Below are positions 51,132 through 63,095 of a DNA stretch of 64,000 nt, one piece after another. Source of the stretch: Adenanthera pavonina. Lineage: Eukaryota > Streptophyta > Magnoliopsida > Fabales > Fabaceae. Position numbers and translations under genes: made by a program. Positions within the stretch are counted from its first letter, which is position 1. Each line of letters opens with the position of its first letter. The stretch spans positions 7,855,501-7,919,500 of the forward strand of contig JAIVEN010000015.1 of NCBI GenBank assembly GCA_026686845.1, written 5' to 3'. Under the pieces are notes generated by a model, which was given only the letters and a program-made list of their open reading frames with translations, was not told the DNA's origin and ran no database searches.

Positions 51132-54100
51132 ATGGCAGAGAAATTGGCCCCTGAAAAGCGTCACAGTTTCGTCCACAATGGTATTGTTCGTGTTCCAATT
51201 CCTCGATTTCGTTTTGTTTTCTTTATGATCACCCAATAAAGCCATCGGCGATTCCACCGGTGTGTGATATTTAGGTACCAAGGTGTTTGAGTGGGATCAA
51301 ACCCTGGATGAGGTGAATCTTTACATAAATTTACCTCCTAATGTTAGTACGAAGCAATTCTATTGCAAGATTCAGTCGAAGCACGTCGAAGTTGGCATCA
51401 AAGGCAATTCTCCATATCTCAATGTAAGCTAAGATTCCCATTTCATATTTCCTTGACGTCCATAAGTTTCTCTTTTGGTTATATTTTTGCTTCTCTCCTT
51501 TTCATGTGGCATTTTCTCATTATTTGGTCGAGCTTGTTTTTATTTTGGCGTACTGTCTCAGCACGATCTTACTTGCCCTGTGAAGACAGATTCTTCTTTC
51601 TGGACAATAGGTAAAGGTTTAGAAATTACCTGTTTTCTGTTTGCCACTTATTGATTTGTGGTTTTTTCTTTTTCCTGCTAAAGTACGCTAATACAAATGT
51701 TTTTCCTTTTTGTCATCTTCTGCTTCTAGTGTCTTGGTCTTGGAAATCAATTTAGGGAGCTTGCGTTTAATGTCTCGAATGAGACAATAACGTTAGTTGA
51801 TATTGATGCGTTTAGGTTCCTTGATATTATGCACGCTGATTTTGGGTCTTGACGTGCAGAGGATGACATAATGCACATAACACTGCAAAAGAGAGATAAA
51901 GGCCAGACATGGGCTTCTCCGATATCAGGTCAGGGTCAGTTGGATCCTTACTCCACTGATCTTGAACAGAAGCGCCTTATGCTTCAGAGATTTCAAGAAG
52001 AGGTAAATTTCACTTTCATCATTGTTTATTTTTCCTGAATTATGATTTAAAACTTGAAGAGTAATTGCTATCAAGTATGATGCTCATGACACTTAGTGTT
52101 AGTGTTGAGCACATTTCGGACAGTTGTATTAGAGCAGCAACACTGTCAATTATATATGGACGTTTAAGACTTATGTGTTGTGGTGTCCATGTGGATCATT
52201 CCTTCTCATCATCAAAAGCTTATTTTAAATAAATATGTGCCTCTATCAAGAAGTTTTTGCCTTCTCTTTTGTTGTTATGGTTGGCAACTTTATCATTTTT
52301 TTTTCCTTTTCTCTTTTTGAGCCTGAGCAACGTTATATGAGGGTCGCACATTTCTTATCTCCAACTTGATAGTATTCATTTTCACCACCTTTTTTTTACT
52401 GGTTCGTCTTTTCTTTTTGTATGTTAAGAAATGTTCATCCTTTGAAGCTGTGGATAATAAGCATTACTGCTCTTGTTCCCTAGTGGTTGTTTAATAAGAG
52501 TAAGAGCATTTTAATAAGGATGCTTTCAGATATAGTGCACTAACACCCCGTTTGGTTCATTTACATGGAAGTTAGGGGATGTAATGAGAAAGAACTTAAT
52601 GGGAAGAGATGTAAATGAAATACATATAAGTTTGTTTGGTATGGTATTGGGTATATAAGCAATAAATTTACCTTTTATATTTAAATAAATATAAATAAAT
52701 TGGAAAGTATTGGAATGCCCTTGGTTAAAAAAAAAGTCTTTTTATCTCATTTACAACCATGTAATCCATATTACATAGGTTTTCGGATGTAAAGCCATTT
52801 ATATGTAAGGCTATAAATGGGTTCATGCATATAATCTCGATTACATGGTAGTTGGCGAACCAAATGTGCATAGCCTAGTAATGTAAACTTATTTACATCC
52901 TCTCACATCCCATGTAAATGAACTAAATGGGGTGTAAGTGTATTACCAGTTTCAACTTCATTTGGGGGATTAATTGCTGAATATTGGGTCCCCGATTGAC
53001 ATGGACGATTCTGATTAGTTTTTAATTATAGAATGACTGAATTAGTATATAATGGTATGTTGGTCATGGATCATTCAATCTTTGTTTCTTCCATCTGATT
53101 TTTGCTTTGCTTGCTTTTGAATTGAAGGTGGAAATATTATTAGGTTCTTAGGGATATCATGTTCTTAAATCTGTTCCTGAATTTCCTTCCATGCGCTATC
53201 TTTCGAATGGATTGTAGATGGCTTGAATTCCTTAGCTAAAACGTAATTGCCCTAATGTACTATAACAAGGAAAAGAAAAGAATGCTTTCCCTATGGGTTA
53301 CCGTTGCTTTGTATTGTTTTTGTTTTTCTTGGTGGTATCTGAGGCTTCTACAGTTCTGCTAGAGTTATTCCCTTCTGTTCCTTTCCCTCCTAAAGTGGAG
53401 CTCAAGTGCTAAATGTGTGCTGATATATCTATGGCCCAAAATTTGGAATTTCTCAAAGTTCACATGTTTCCTGCAATTGAATTCTCTTTCAAATATTACC
53501 TAACTTTTATAAAGCTACAATTACTGAAAATTAAATGTAATTTAGGCAATAAAGGTTTTGAGTAACCTATTAAAACAATGTATTTGTACTGAGCGTTTCT
53601 TGCCCTACTACTCGTCATGTTATTGATTAGCTTGAGTTGAGCCATGTCTTTGATTTGGGGGATAGACTGTACTTCTTTGTCTCGAGTGGTTATTTAGGTG
53701 GAGATAATGTCTTTGTTTATAGTGTTTTGATGCATTTATAAGTGGGGTTTTTAAAATTAAGAAATAGCATGGCTACTAATAGAATATCAATCTTTTTCCC
53801 CCTACATTTGGTTGGTGTTCATTTTGAGCTTCATTATAACGGTGTATAACTTAGGTTAGAGAATATGGTTAAGGGTGCATTTGGTTTTCAGTTTTGCAGA
53901 TGTAAGTCAGAATAAATGAAGTTTATAATGAAGTTTATAAAAATGGAGTTTGTAAAAATGAAGTTTAGGTGAAGTAAGTTTGTTGTAAGTTGTTATGTTT
54001 GGATATTATTTTTACAAAAGTAAGTTTAACGTTGAAATCTGATGATAAGAGTTAAAAGTACTTTTAAGTGTATAATATAAAATCAGTATCTCCTCCTTTT

Positions 54101-54731
54101 CCAAATCATGGTTTTGCTAACTGAAAAATAACTTTCCTTTCATTTTTTGAAATTATAGTTTAACTCACTTTTCATTTTTAAACAAGACAGTTTGTAAACT
54201 GCCAAAGATCCTTACTATGAAAAATGAAGTTTGAAACCATGGTTTGGTTTACAAAAAGGTAAACCAAATAGGTTCTAAATTTTGACAATGAGGATATTTT
54301 TCATTAAAAGTGGATGGGTGTATAACGGGGATTGGGTTGATTTGATTTACGTCGAGATGGTAATTTTGCTTAATAAGACAAATTTATCAATTTTAATGGA
54401 TATTATTTCCCATACTTGTGCTATATACACCTGCATTCGTGATATTAGATGATTCTGAGGTTCCCTGGCATTGGAAACTGAGTTGTGATTATTATCATTT
54501 TCATAATCCGTTGGCCACTGAAGTTGCTGCGTTCAGCAGATAAAAATGGAATTAAAGAAGTTCACAAATATCTGAAGGAAAAGAAAAGAATTTGTTTCAC
54601 TGAGATATTTTGGTGCCCTCATGAATATGTTTTTCATTCTGCAGAATCCTGGTTTTGATTTCTCACAAGCTCAGTTTACTGGAAGCTGTCCTGATCCAAG
54701 GACCTTCATGGGTGGAATTCGATCCGGTTGA
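51132..54731 (+). CDS. NudC domain-containing protein (NUDCD2-like, CS domain)
   Basis: Small p23/HSP20-like CS-domain proteins of this type act as co-chaperones. Five exons join in frame: 51132-51180, 51275-51423, 51562-51610, 51860-52002, 54645-54731 (477 nt, 158 aa). Human NUDCD2 is about the same size. The N-terminus MAEKLAPEKRHSF leads into the CS domain, about residues 17-105 (TKVFEWDQTLDEVNLYINLP, CKIQSKHVEVGIKG, PVKTDSSFWTIEDD, HITLQKRDKGQTWASPI). The C-terminal part has the conserved EQKRLMLQRFQEENPGFDFS and ends PDPRTFMGGIRSG. The sequence is very close to what I recall of Arabidopsis At5g58740. The start codon follows an AACCCTAGAAA leader, common in plant 5' leaders. Intron 4 (2.6 kb) carries two MITEs. 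Confidence 0.95.
52544..52934. mobile_element. PIF/Harbinger-type MITE in NudC intron 4 (first)
   Basis: It begins CACCCCGTTTGGTTCATTTA and ends in TAAATGAACTAAATGGGGTG, nearly perfect inverted repeats of about 24 bp. TAA flanks both sides (52541-52543 and 52935-52937). 391 bp, non-coding. Confidence 0.85.
53873..54275. mobile_element. PIF/Harbinger-type MITE in NudC intron 4 (second)
   Basis: It begins GGGTGCATTTGGTTTTCA and ends AAACCAAATAGGTTC, with TAA on both sides (53870-53872 and 54276-54278). 403 bp, non-coding. The ends differ from the first MITE, so this is a separate family. Confidence 0.7.
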
Positions 54732-55203
54732 TTGTCTTCGCAGCATTAATTATTTGTAATTGTAATTGCCTGCTTCGAGAGATCATCAGATGGGTAATTC
54801 CATGTGCCTTTACTTGTTCAAACCCTGGTGGCTTAATGCACCCTTTCTAATGTATATGACAGAATGAACCAGGCTGGCTGCTGTGTTCTTAGCCATTGAT
54901 TTTGAATATCCATAACTTTGAAACCTTTTAAGTAAATAGTGTATAAAAGTTAAAATGAAGATAATCGTGAATAAACTAGTTAGCATTATCAGATATATTT
55001 GAGATATTCATGTATATTTATTTATGATTGAATTAATGTATTTTATTTGCAAGCTGGCGATATCTGGCATGCTTTTATTATCAAATGGGGATGACTTTAC
55101 GTGGTAACCAGTACCACTGTATTTATCAAAAAAGATTGAAAATAAAATAAATTCGAAGCCGTCAAATTGGAACGAGAATCAGATTCTTGGTAGTAATATA
55201 TAA
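54732..55203. other. 3' flank of the NudC gene
   Basis: It should hold the 3' untranslated region (to somewhere past 54900). No other coding signal. Confidence 0.5.
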
Positions 55204-55429
55204 TACGCTGACAAGTGAATGGGTACCTTTTATTTTCTTTTCTTTTCGTTCTTTATTTTTTGGGTGACAGTGGGTGCCTTTTTGTTACCCAACCGATAAT
55301 GTAGAATCACATCCCATACGCTGACAAGTGAATGGGTACCTTTTATTTTCTTTTCTTTTCGTTCTTTATTTTTTGGGTGACAGTGGGTCCCCTTTTGTTA
55401 CCCAACCGATAATGTAGAATCACATCCCA
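55204..55429. repeat. Near-perfect 113-bp tandem duplication
   Basis: Copy 1 (55204-55316) and copy 2 (55317-55429) both start TACGCTGACAAGTGAATGGG and run through AACCGATAATGTAGAATCAC. They differ only by a few bases (for example GTGCC against GTCCC), so the duplication is recent, or this stretch is an assembly artefact. Confidence 0.95.
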
Positions 55430-57169
55430 AGCGCACTACCTTGTTGAGTGTTGACCATGTTCTAGTGGGTCATAATTCAACGAATTAAAAAGAAAAGGTG
55501 AGACGTTATTGTTAAAGACCGACATTATTGCAAGAATTGATCACTTAAAAATTAGAGTAGTATCTTCGAGCAATCATATCTTCTTTACTTTGTGGTAATA
55601 ATCATTTGTCAAAAGGTTATCACAAAGCAGAATTCTTTTTTTTTAGAAATAATATCAACTCTATTGTGTGCCTGAACTAAAGTTAGAGTAAAAAAAGATT
55701 TTAGATTTTTTCTTAAATTAAAATGATATATAATGATTCTCAAAATTATAAGCACTCAATTTACTAGTTAGGAAGCGCAAGTATCCATTACGTAATGCTT
55801 ATGTAAATTTGGTTAAGTCGCATACCGGTAAATCACCTTTTTCATAATATCACTATCCATTCTTGGGTAATTGACTTTGAGTATTATTGTTTGGTAAATT
55901 GTTTATAATATGATATATATTGGTAAATAATCTATTTATTTATTATATTTTACTTAAAAAAACCAATCATACTAGTACTTGTTTATTTATGTTCATTATT
56001 ATAAATATGATTACCTAAAAGATTTTTCTGACACATTAATAGTCTCAAAATAGTTATGTGATAACCTTTTGACAAATTATTGTTACGGTAAAACTTTTAG
56101 GTCATCATATTTATAATAATTCGTATCCTTGTAATAATTTCAACTCTATTATAGAAAAAGAAGGGAAAAGAAAAAAAAGAGATAATTTGTATCCTTGTAA
56201 TGTGTTAGTAATTATATTCCTCCTCATAATGCATGCAACAAATAGCATAAAGTTCTAAAACTAGATGTCATAGAATCTGCTATGAGAATTTGTTGGAGAG
56301 TAATATATAAATATCCTTGTAAGTCTTTTTAAGCCATTAGACATGGTTTCTATAACTCAACTCGCTTGTAATAAAAAACTAAATGGCATAAAAACCTTGA
56401 AAATACACATTCCTTCTTTTTTTTGCGACCATTTATTGCAAATTTTTATTCTTTTGAATTACGTGATCAAAATTCAAACTTGTTCATTATTTAAATCTCA
56501 TGCCACCATCTCATATGATTGAAGTTTTTTTACTTTATAGTTTTTATTGACTTACGTCCCATTTTTTTGAAACATTTTCTTGATATTGTTATTAATATGT
56601 TTATAATTATTATTATTTGACAATTATTAATAAAAATATTATTCAATAATTTTTATCTTACTTATTTTTATAACATTTTCAAATAAAGTACAAAAAATAT
56701 TTTTATATTTATAAATTTCTTATTTAATTTTAGTTTTATTTTTATTATGAAAGTGTGTACTTTGTGCATTTTTTCTTTTAAAAATAAAAAGAAGAAAAAA
56801 TTATTATTAAATTCCAAAACATAAAAATATTTATTAAAAAGTTTTAACACTACACAATATTATACTCAAGTTTTATGGTTAAAATTAGTATAAAATATTA
56901 GAAAATGAGTATAAAAAATTTCAATGTTGAGTATAAAATTATATTATAATATTTTATACTTATATTTCATAATTTTATACTTAATAATAAACTTTTTTAT
57001 ACTTATTTTTTAGAATATAGATCTTGAGCATAATGTTTTTAAATAATGATCCTTTTAAATAAATATTTTCTGTGAGATTTTTTAATAATTTTTTTCAAAA
57101 AGGCGATTTCGGGCTCATAATTTATTTATTTAATTTTTTAAAAATTTGTTGCCCGCTCGCGCGGCTTCG
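55430..57169. other. AT-rich intergenic DNA upstream of the inositol kinase
   Basis: No gene is supported. The stretch 56540-57080 is nearly pure A/T and yields only low-complexity frames rich in Phe, Leu, Lys and Asn. Confidence 0.6.
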
Positions 57170-57178
57170 TATATAAAT
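57170..57178 (+). promoter_or_regulatory. TATA box of the inositol kinase gene
   Basis: TATATAAAT occurs at the switch from A/T-rich intergenic DNA to balanced sequence, about 250 bases upstream of the start codon. That leaves room for a leader of about 220 bases with C/T-rich text. Confidence 0.6.
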
Positions 57179-57427
57179 GCCACCCCAAACTAGATCTGGC
57201 GCGCGTCGCCTTCGTCTTTGCACACATTCACGCTCTTCCAATTTTTTTCTGAACCTGAGAATCTCGGAGATTCTTTCTCCTCTTTCTATTCATAAATATC
57301 CCCTCTTTTATTTTTTTGTTTCATGGATTTTCATTAGCCTAAGCTTCCGTATTGATCTTATCCATGACCTTCATTCTCTCTATCATCTTACTCTGTGAAT
57401 CCCTTTGCTCTCTTCACCAATTCGGTC

Positions 57428-60098
57428 ATGGTGAGAGACACCAAAGCGCCGCCACAGAAATCCAATCTCCGGGGCCTTATTGTGGGCAATTACTGCCATG
57501 ATGTTCTCATACGAGATGGCCTTGTCGTCGGTGAGGCTCTCGGCGGCGCCGCCTCTTTCGTCTCTGCCGTGCTCGATGTTCTCTCCATCTCCTTCCAATT
57601 GGTTTCGAAGGTCGGGTCGGACTTTGCTTACTCGACGAATCATTGCCCAATTGTGGTTCCCACTTCGAAAACCACTCTCTTCCACGCGTTTTTCGACTCC
57701 GAGGTCGACGCAGCTGGGCACCACGATCGGGTCCTGAGACGGGTATGCGCTTGCGATCCGATTCGTCCATCGGACCTTCCTGCGATGGCGGGGTTCCAAT
57801 TTGGAATGGCTGTCGGGGTGGGTGGGGAGATATTGCCGGAGACTCTGGAAAGAATTCTTGATATCTGTAATATAGTGTTTGTTGATATTCAGGCGTTGAT
57901 TCGAACATTTGATGCTGGTGGTGGAACCGTGAAGCTCGTTGGGTTGAAGGATAGTGGATTCTTTCACCTTTTGCAACGGATTGGGTTTCTAAAAGCATCA
58001 TCTGATGAGGCTTTTTACCTTGATTTGGAGGAGGTGAGGCAACTGTGTTGTGTTGTGGTCACGCATGGGAAGAATGGGTGCAAAGTATATTGGAAGGATG
58101 GGGAAATAGAAATTGCTTCATTTACAGCGAATCAGGTTGATCCGACAGGTGCAGGGGACAGTTTCTTAGGTGGTTTTGCTGCAGGGCTAGTTCAAGGTTT
58201 AGCTGTACCTGATGCTGCATTACTTGGCAACTTCTTCGGTGCATTGACTGTGGCACAAGTGGGCCCACCAAAGCTTGACACGAGGTCATTTCCGGTTGAT
58301 TTCTCAGAATCCTTTTCTTCTAATGTTATTATGTTATATTGACTTCTGCTGCCTCTGTGCGAATGGATACTTAGTAGGTTGTCGTATCATAAAGTGGAAT
58401 TTAGTGTTTGGAATTAAAGTGGCTTCTCTTCTTGTGGGTGCATCATGTGCGTATATGTTAGCTGAGATTTTTTTTTTCTTGCTGCCAAAAGCTGAGATGT
58501 TGAATTAGCATATCTATTCCGAAATTTAGCTCCCAAGATGGTGAGTTGCAAGCACATCTATTGTTTTGTTAGCTGGACATGAATTGAGAGGAAGTCTTTT
58601 AGTCCTGAAAGTTATTTGTTTTAAGCATTTAGAGGCATCAAACTTTAATTAGAGCGTGGTCTTGCAACATCTAGGAGGAAATAGATATCAGTTGTTTTGA
58701 CACGGTTAAACTGCTGGCAAATTGATACTGTGTTATGTTACAGCCTTTTAAGTTTGACTTCCATAGGAACTGGCTCTGTTTGCCCAATATATTTGCTCAT
58801 TGAATTTCAGAGTTTCCTATGATGGAGATCTTTAATCTGGTTTTTTATAGCATGCAATTCAAGGTGCCTAACTTGACAATCGTAGGCAGATTGTTTATTA
58901 ATGGAAACTTGGGGTCTTCTATCTGAGATCCTTATTAGTTATTGCGGAGTGTGATTTTGTTAGTCTAGAATCATAGATTCTTATTGTTTCTGTTGCTTTC
59001 CTTGTTACCATTATGCAATACCGGAAATGAAACGCTTGTTCATGAAATCATGAAGAGCAATTTATGATTAGATAAAGGAAAAGGAAAAACTATTTTGTCT
59101 GTGGAACTGAATATTTTGCATTTCATCAAGCATAAAATCTTGTTTTTTTCTATGTTCTTTTTTTTTTCGGCCAGATTTTTTTCTCTTTGTTCGATTCATA
59201 CTAGATATCTCATTTTTCTGTTAACTTTTTGCTCCATTAAGAAGCCTCTAACCAGTGAAATTATGGACCAGAATAGAGAGAGAAATATATGCTTTTGAAA
59301 TGCTTGCAGGGGGCACATCTTGTTTTTTTTTTTTTTGGTAAGAAGGTACTACAACTCTGGTCCACCTGTAATCATATCAATTTGTGCTTCAAAATTTCGA
59401 TCTTGTGAAGACCCTTTTCAACTGTTCTTTATGCCCACTTGATAGTTATTTCTCTGACAGTATCCTAACTGCTAATTAATAGCTCTATGTATTACTCATT
59501 GCCAAGCTACCAAGGGCTTATATCTCATTATTATACATATAAATTAAGTGATCATCTTAATCTTAGAAGGCCAAGGTTATAAATCATCGTATTTTAAAAA
59601 TTGCACTTTGGCTTTCTGATCAAATGCCTGTGTTTTGCTTGGCGCGGCATGTCCGTTGATTTGTTTGTGTTTTCAAATCTGTTGTGTCTCTTTTCGACTC
59701 AATGGCTGTGTCTTGAGGCTTGAGAATGCTTTTTAATACATTGACATCTTGTCTCTGTAAAATAAAGATATTACGAACGCAAGGATATTTCCCTCATTTT
59801 GTTACTATGATTTTTTGGATTTCAGATGGTTAAGGATGAGATGCACAGAAGGAGGACGCAGAACTTTGCATACCCAGAAAGAAATAAAGATGGATCGAGC
59901 TTGTGGAAACCACCTGAGCAACAACAATTCTATGCATCTCTTGATGCTGCCAGATCATCAGTTTTGGGTCAGGTTCAGGAATCGGGTTGCAATCCACTAA
60001 ACTCTCCTGAATCGTTGGAGCACAATAGCATCAACACGAAGTTGTTGCTGAATTCTGTCCTTGAGGAACCCATTAAAACTGTCGGCGGTAGACCGTAA
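57428..60098 (+). CDS. Inositol 3-kinase (pfkB family), MIK-like
   Basis: This pfkB-family kinase phosphorylates myo-inositol to inositol 3-phosphate, feeding phytate synthesis. Exon 1 is 57428-58294 and exon 2 is 59826-60098 (1140 nt, 379 aa). The ATG at 57428 is the first in the long frame. LRGLIVGNYCHDV (14-26) and GEALGGAASF (35-44) are the N-terminal substrate-side blocks. VDPTGAGDSFLGGFAAG (237-253) is the pfkB signature with the GAGD anion hole at 241-244; the catalytic Asp is 244. Reading through exon 1 gives a stop at 58340-58342 with an odd tail. Splicing at CCG|GTTGAT to exon 2 (MVKDEMHRRR) restores the family's VKDEV-type C-terminal helix at the right spacing. Exon 2 then adds a poorly conserved tail of about 80 residues. 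Arabidopsis At5g58730 is somewhat shorter (about 353 aa from memory). Confidence 0.9.
58295..59825. other. Intron of the inositol kinase gene (1.5 kb)
   Basis: It starts GTTGAT and ends TTTCAG. It is T-rich as usual for plant introns. No embedded gene. If the intron is retained, the protein would end early at 58342. Confidence 0.7.
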
Positions 60099-62058
60099 GG
60101 TGTGGGGATGGCTGCTAAATACTTGATTTATAAAGTATAAAAAAATTAATCAAGTATCGTAGCATGTTCCACTCATTTTTTTAATGAATTTTATTTCTGA
60201 CGTACTTGTTTATCATTAACTCGTTCTATTTTTCTCAAATTAAGTCTATTTGAAAATTAAAAATCTCTCTATTTCCAACATCCCGACTAATTAGTATATG
60301 AAGTTCACAAGTTGAATCTTGGACTCCCACGTCTATCTCCTATTTTAGTTTTTTTGTTGTTGTTCTACTATGCTATCAGTAATTTGATTTGCTATTTTCT
60401 TAACGGTCGTGCCATTCATATTTGATTTTTTTTAATCTAACAAAAATATAAAAAGGAAGATGCTTTCACACGACATCATTAACATGTTGGCATGTAATGT
60501 ATTCTTCTGCAATATATATATATATATATATATATATTTTTGCGTATTATTTGGATGTTGAGAAATTAGTTGTACTCTTTAAACCGGTAAGGGAAATGAT
60601 TTGCAAAAAAATTTATATTTTATATTAATATCAATATCAATGGTATATTTCAATAATTGAATGATAATTAATTAGGTGTTTTTTTTGTGTGAAAATAATT
60701 AAGTGGAGTTTAATCTACTTCAAACATAATTAGGTTGAATACAATCTCCTTATCAATTATTTATTGGATAATTGATTTTTTTAACACTCCTTATGAATTG
60801 GAAGTAACAAACTCTCAAATGAACTTAAAAAGTTAATAGTCACAAAAAAAAAACTTACAAAGTTATAATATGATTAGGATTTTACCTCATCTCTATTGTC
60901 ATGAATAATCGATTAACTTCAAAGATTGAAAGTCAAATTTTTGTTCAGTTTAAATATAACAAAAAATTAAAATTAGTTCTCTTTTAATGTTATTTTTAAA
61001 ATTTAAATTATTGATACGATAGTTAAGGTATAATACCAAAAATAAAATATATTTTTCAACATTATTATCATCTGGCCAAATAAACATCATTACCAAAGAT
61101 TGAGAAAAGAAACTCAACATATCAATAATTAATATCAAATTTCCCCATTTATAAGTTAATTCAGGGTTTCCAAAAAAGAAAGTCAATCCAGAAAGAAAAA
61201 AACGTGCCTTAGTTGTTACGAAAGATAGATCAAAGTTGATTTATAAATTTGTTCCAAAAGTTAAGTAAAAAACATGTCGTTTATAATTTTTGTTCTTAAA
61301 ATAAAAAGTCAATCCATGGCAAGCGGAAAAAAAGTCAATTTCGCTGTTAAAAGATGATAACCAAAAACGGATCAGATCCCATGACCAAGGAGTAAAATTT
61401 CAGCTCTAAAGTCAAAAGATACCAGATGCAGAAAGGAAGGTCTCTCTCGCCGAAGAAGGAAGAAAGACTTAGGCCATTTATATTGTAATAGGAGAGATCA
61501 CGTAGAATCCTCCGCTTACAATCTCTTGTTTCTTCCTTCTCTGAGGGAAAGCACTCCATTGAACCGATTGAACAGGTTCTGCAGAGTGGTCGAGGGTTGA
61601 CGAAGGCTGAGGAAGAGCTAGACGACCAAGAGCAACTTCGTGATCAAGGTAACCAAGGGTTCATGCTCCAAGCTTTGGAGTTTGAAGCCGTTATTTTTAT
61701 ATGATAGAAGGGACGCGTTTGGGAGATTGACAAATTACCCGATATGGGAAGAGATAGGCTTGAAGAGCCGTCAAGCAATAATTATGGCATCTCCAAACGC
61801 GCTCTTAATGAGCATCCATTATTAAGGGAGAATCTCCAAATATGTCTTTCACTAAATTTGTGTGAGAATGAAATCTCTTTCAGCTTTCAACAAAGAATCC
61901 CCCATCTCTTCCGTTTTCCTCTCCCCTGTAAAATTCTTCTTTTCAAATTCAGAAACCCTAATTTTCCTGAGATTTGATCAGCCAGTATTTGGAACCTGAA
62001 TTCTTCTTAATCCTAGCAGGCTTTGTTCTTTTCTTTTTGGCTCGGATCTTCTTCGAAG
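60099..62058. other. Intergenic DNA and leader of the SDE5-like gene
   Basis: The stretch 60200-61340 is AT-rich with an (AT)n tract at 60511-60536. From about 61450 composition becomes balanced and probably contains the promoter and 5' leader of the next gene. A short coding-like block (61577-61649) ends in a GTAACC donor-like site. It could be a leader exon with an intron to about 62019, but this is unproven. Confidence 0.45.
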
Positions 62059-63095
62059 ATGAAGAACACGAGGAGGAAGAAGAAGCGATCGTCGGCTCCC
62101 AAGTCTACCTGCAAAGGCGTTGCGGGGAAGAAGGATGATGGGAAAGTAGGAGGAGGGGGAGTTGAAGCAGAAGATAAGCGAAAACGTGAGGTGCTGCAGG
62201 GCTTGGTCGGAGCATTCTCCTCCTCTTCTCTAAAGGAAGCTGCTTTGGCATATAAAGATGGCGAGGTTCATCTGGACAAATCAGGGCAAATTCCGAGTGG
62301 GGATTTTGTGGACAATGTCAAATATCCTTCCACTTGTTCCAGTTCTAGTGGGTTTTCAGGCTTGGATTTTGCGTCAACTTCTGGTTCGTCTGAGGGTTTT
62401 ATGGAGTCCAATTGTGCTGAGGATATGCGCAGCTGCGCCATTGGATTCAGAAGGGGTAAGCAGAAGAAGGTAGTTGCAGCTATGGGCACTGTTTCTACGG
62501 TTTTGGGGAAGGAGTATATGAGACGGAACTCGGGGAGGCCCAAGGGATATTGTAATAATGAAATTGTTGATAAGGCAGAGGCGGAGCAGTTTCTGTGCTC
62601 GATGCTGGGAAATGATTGTGACATCAGCTTGGCTGTTGTTAGAGATGTCCTATGTGAGTAATTATCTCTTTCATTTATGTTTCGATGATAGTAGGAAAGG
62701 TATGTTGGTTGCAATGACATTTCAGGAAATTCAAAATTAATTAAGTAGAAGAACGAAACTAAATGTTGTTGTTTTTTTTCCCCAATATAATATCAAGGGT
62801 TCATGCATTTGACGCTATTCTTTATTGTCTATATTTATACCATATTGTTGTCTTTGCCTTTGGAACTGCAAATATTTTGTCTTCTGCTGCTACTTGTCAG
62901 GTGACTGATAAAAATTTTGATTTGCCATTGTGTTTTTTTAGTCATTGTTCATAATAAAAGAAAGCAAGAGAACATATTCTTGTTTATGCTGTTGCTTAAT
63001 ATGATTATGATACATTATTCAAGGGATTATTTTCTGCTTTATTGCATGACAAGAGATTTATTTTTGCAGGTCAGTGTGGATATAATATCGATAAG
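62059..63095 (+). CDS. SDE5/At5g58720-like protein, 5' part only
   Basis: The gene runs off the right edge. Exon 1 is 62059-62653 and exon 2 is the tiny 63070-63095; together they give 207 residues. The start is the ATG at 62059; an upstream in-frame non-ATG extension is ignored. The N-terminus is a Lys/Arg-rich stretch (MKNTRRKKKRSS), followed by a conserved-looking block KREVLQGLVGAFSSSSLKEA with AALAYKDG (UBA/CUE-like), a Ser/Gly-rich linker, and near residue 180 a second block with AEQFLCSMLGNDCDISLAVV then VRDVLCQCGYNIDK. This matches my memory of the plant family of SDE5 (needed for trans-acting siRNA silencing) and At5g58720, which ends in a DUF1771-Smr domain; that part would lie beyond the window. 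The following exon was not found in 63096-64000. Confidence 0.75.

Noticed and set aside
57507..58001. Long minus-strand open frames (up to 197 codons) over the inositol kinase exon
   Set aside because: They are the reverse-strand shadow of a GC-rich coding exon with clear pfkB motifs; their translations are Arg/Ser-rich and match no family.
58295..58342. Exon 1 read-through as the real C-terminus of the inositol kinase
   Set aside because: The read-through tail does not fit the family, whereas splicing to 59826 restores the conserved VKDE helix at the correct spacing; kept only as a possible retained-intron isoform.
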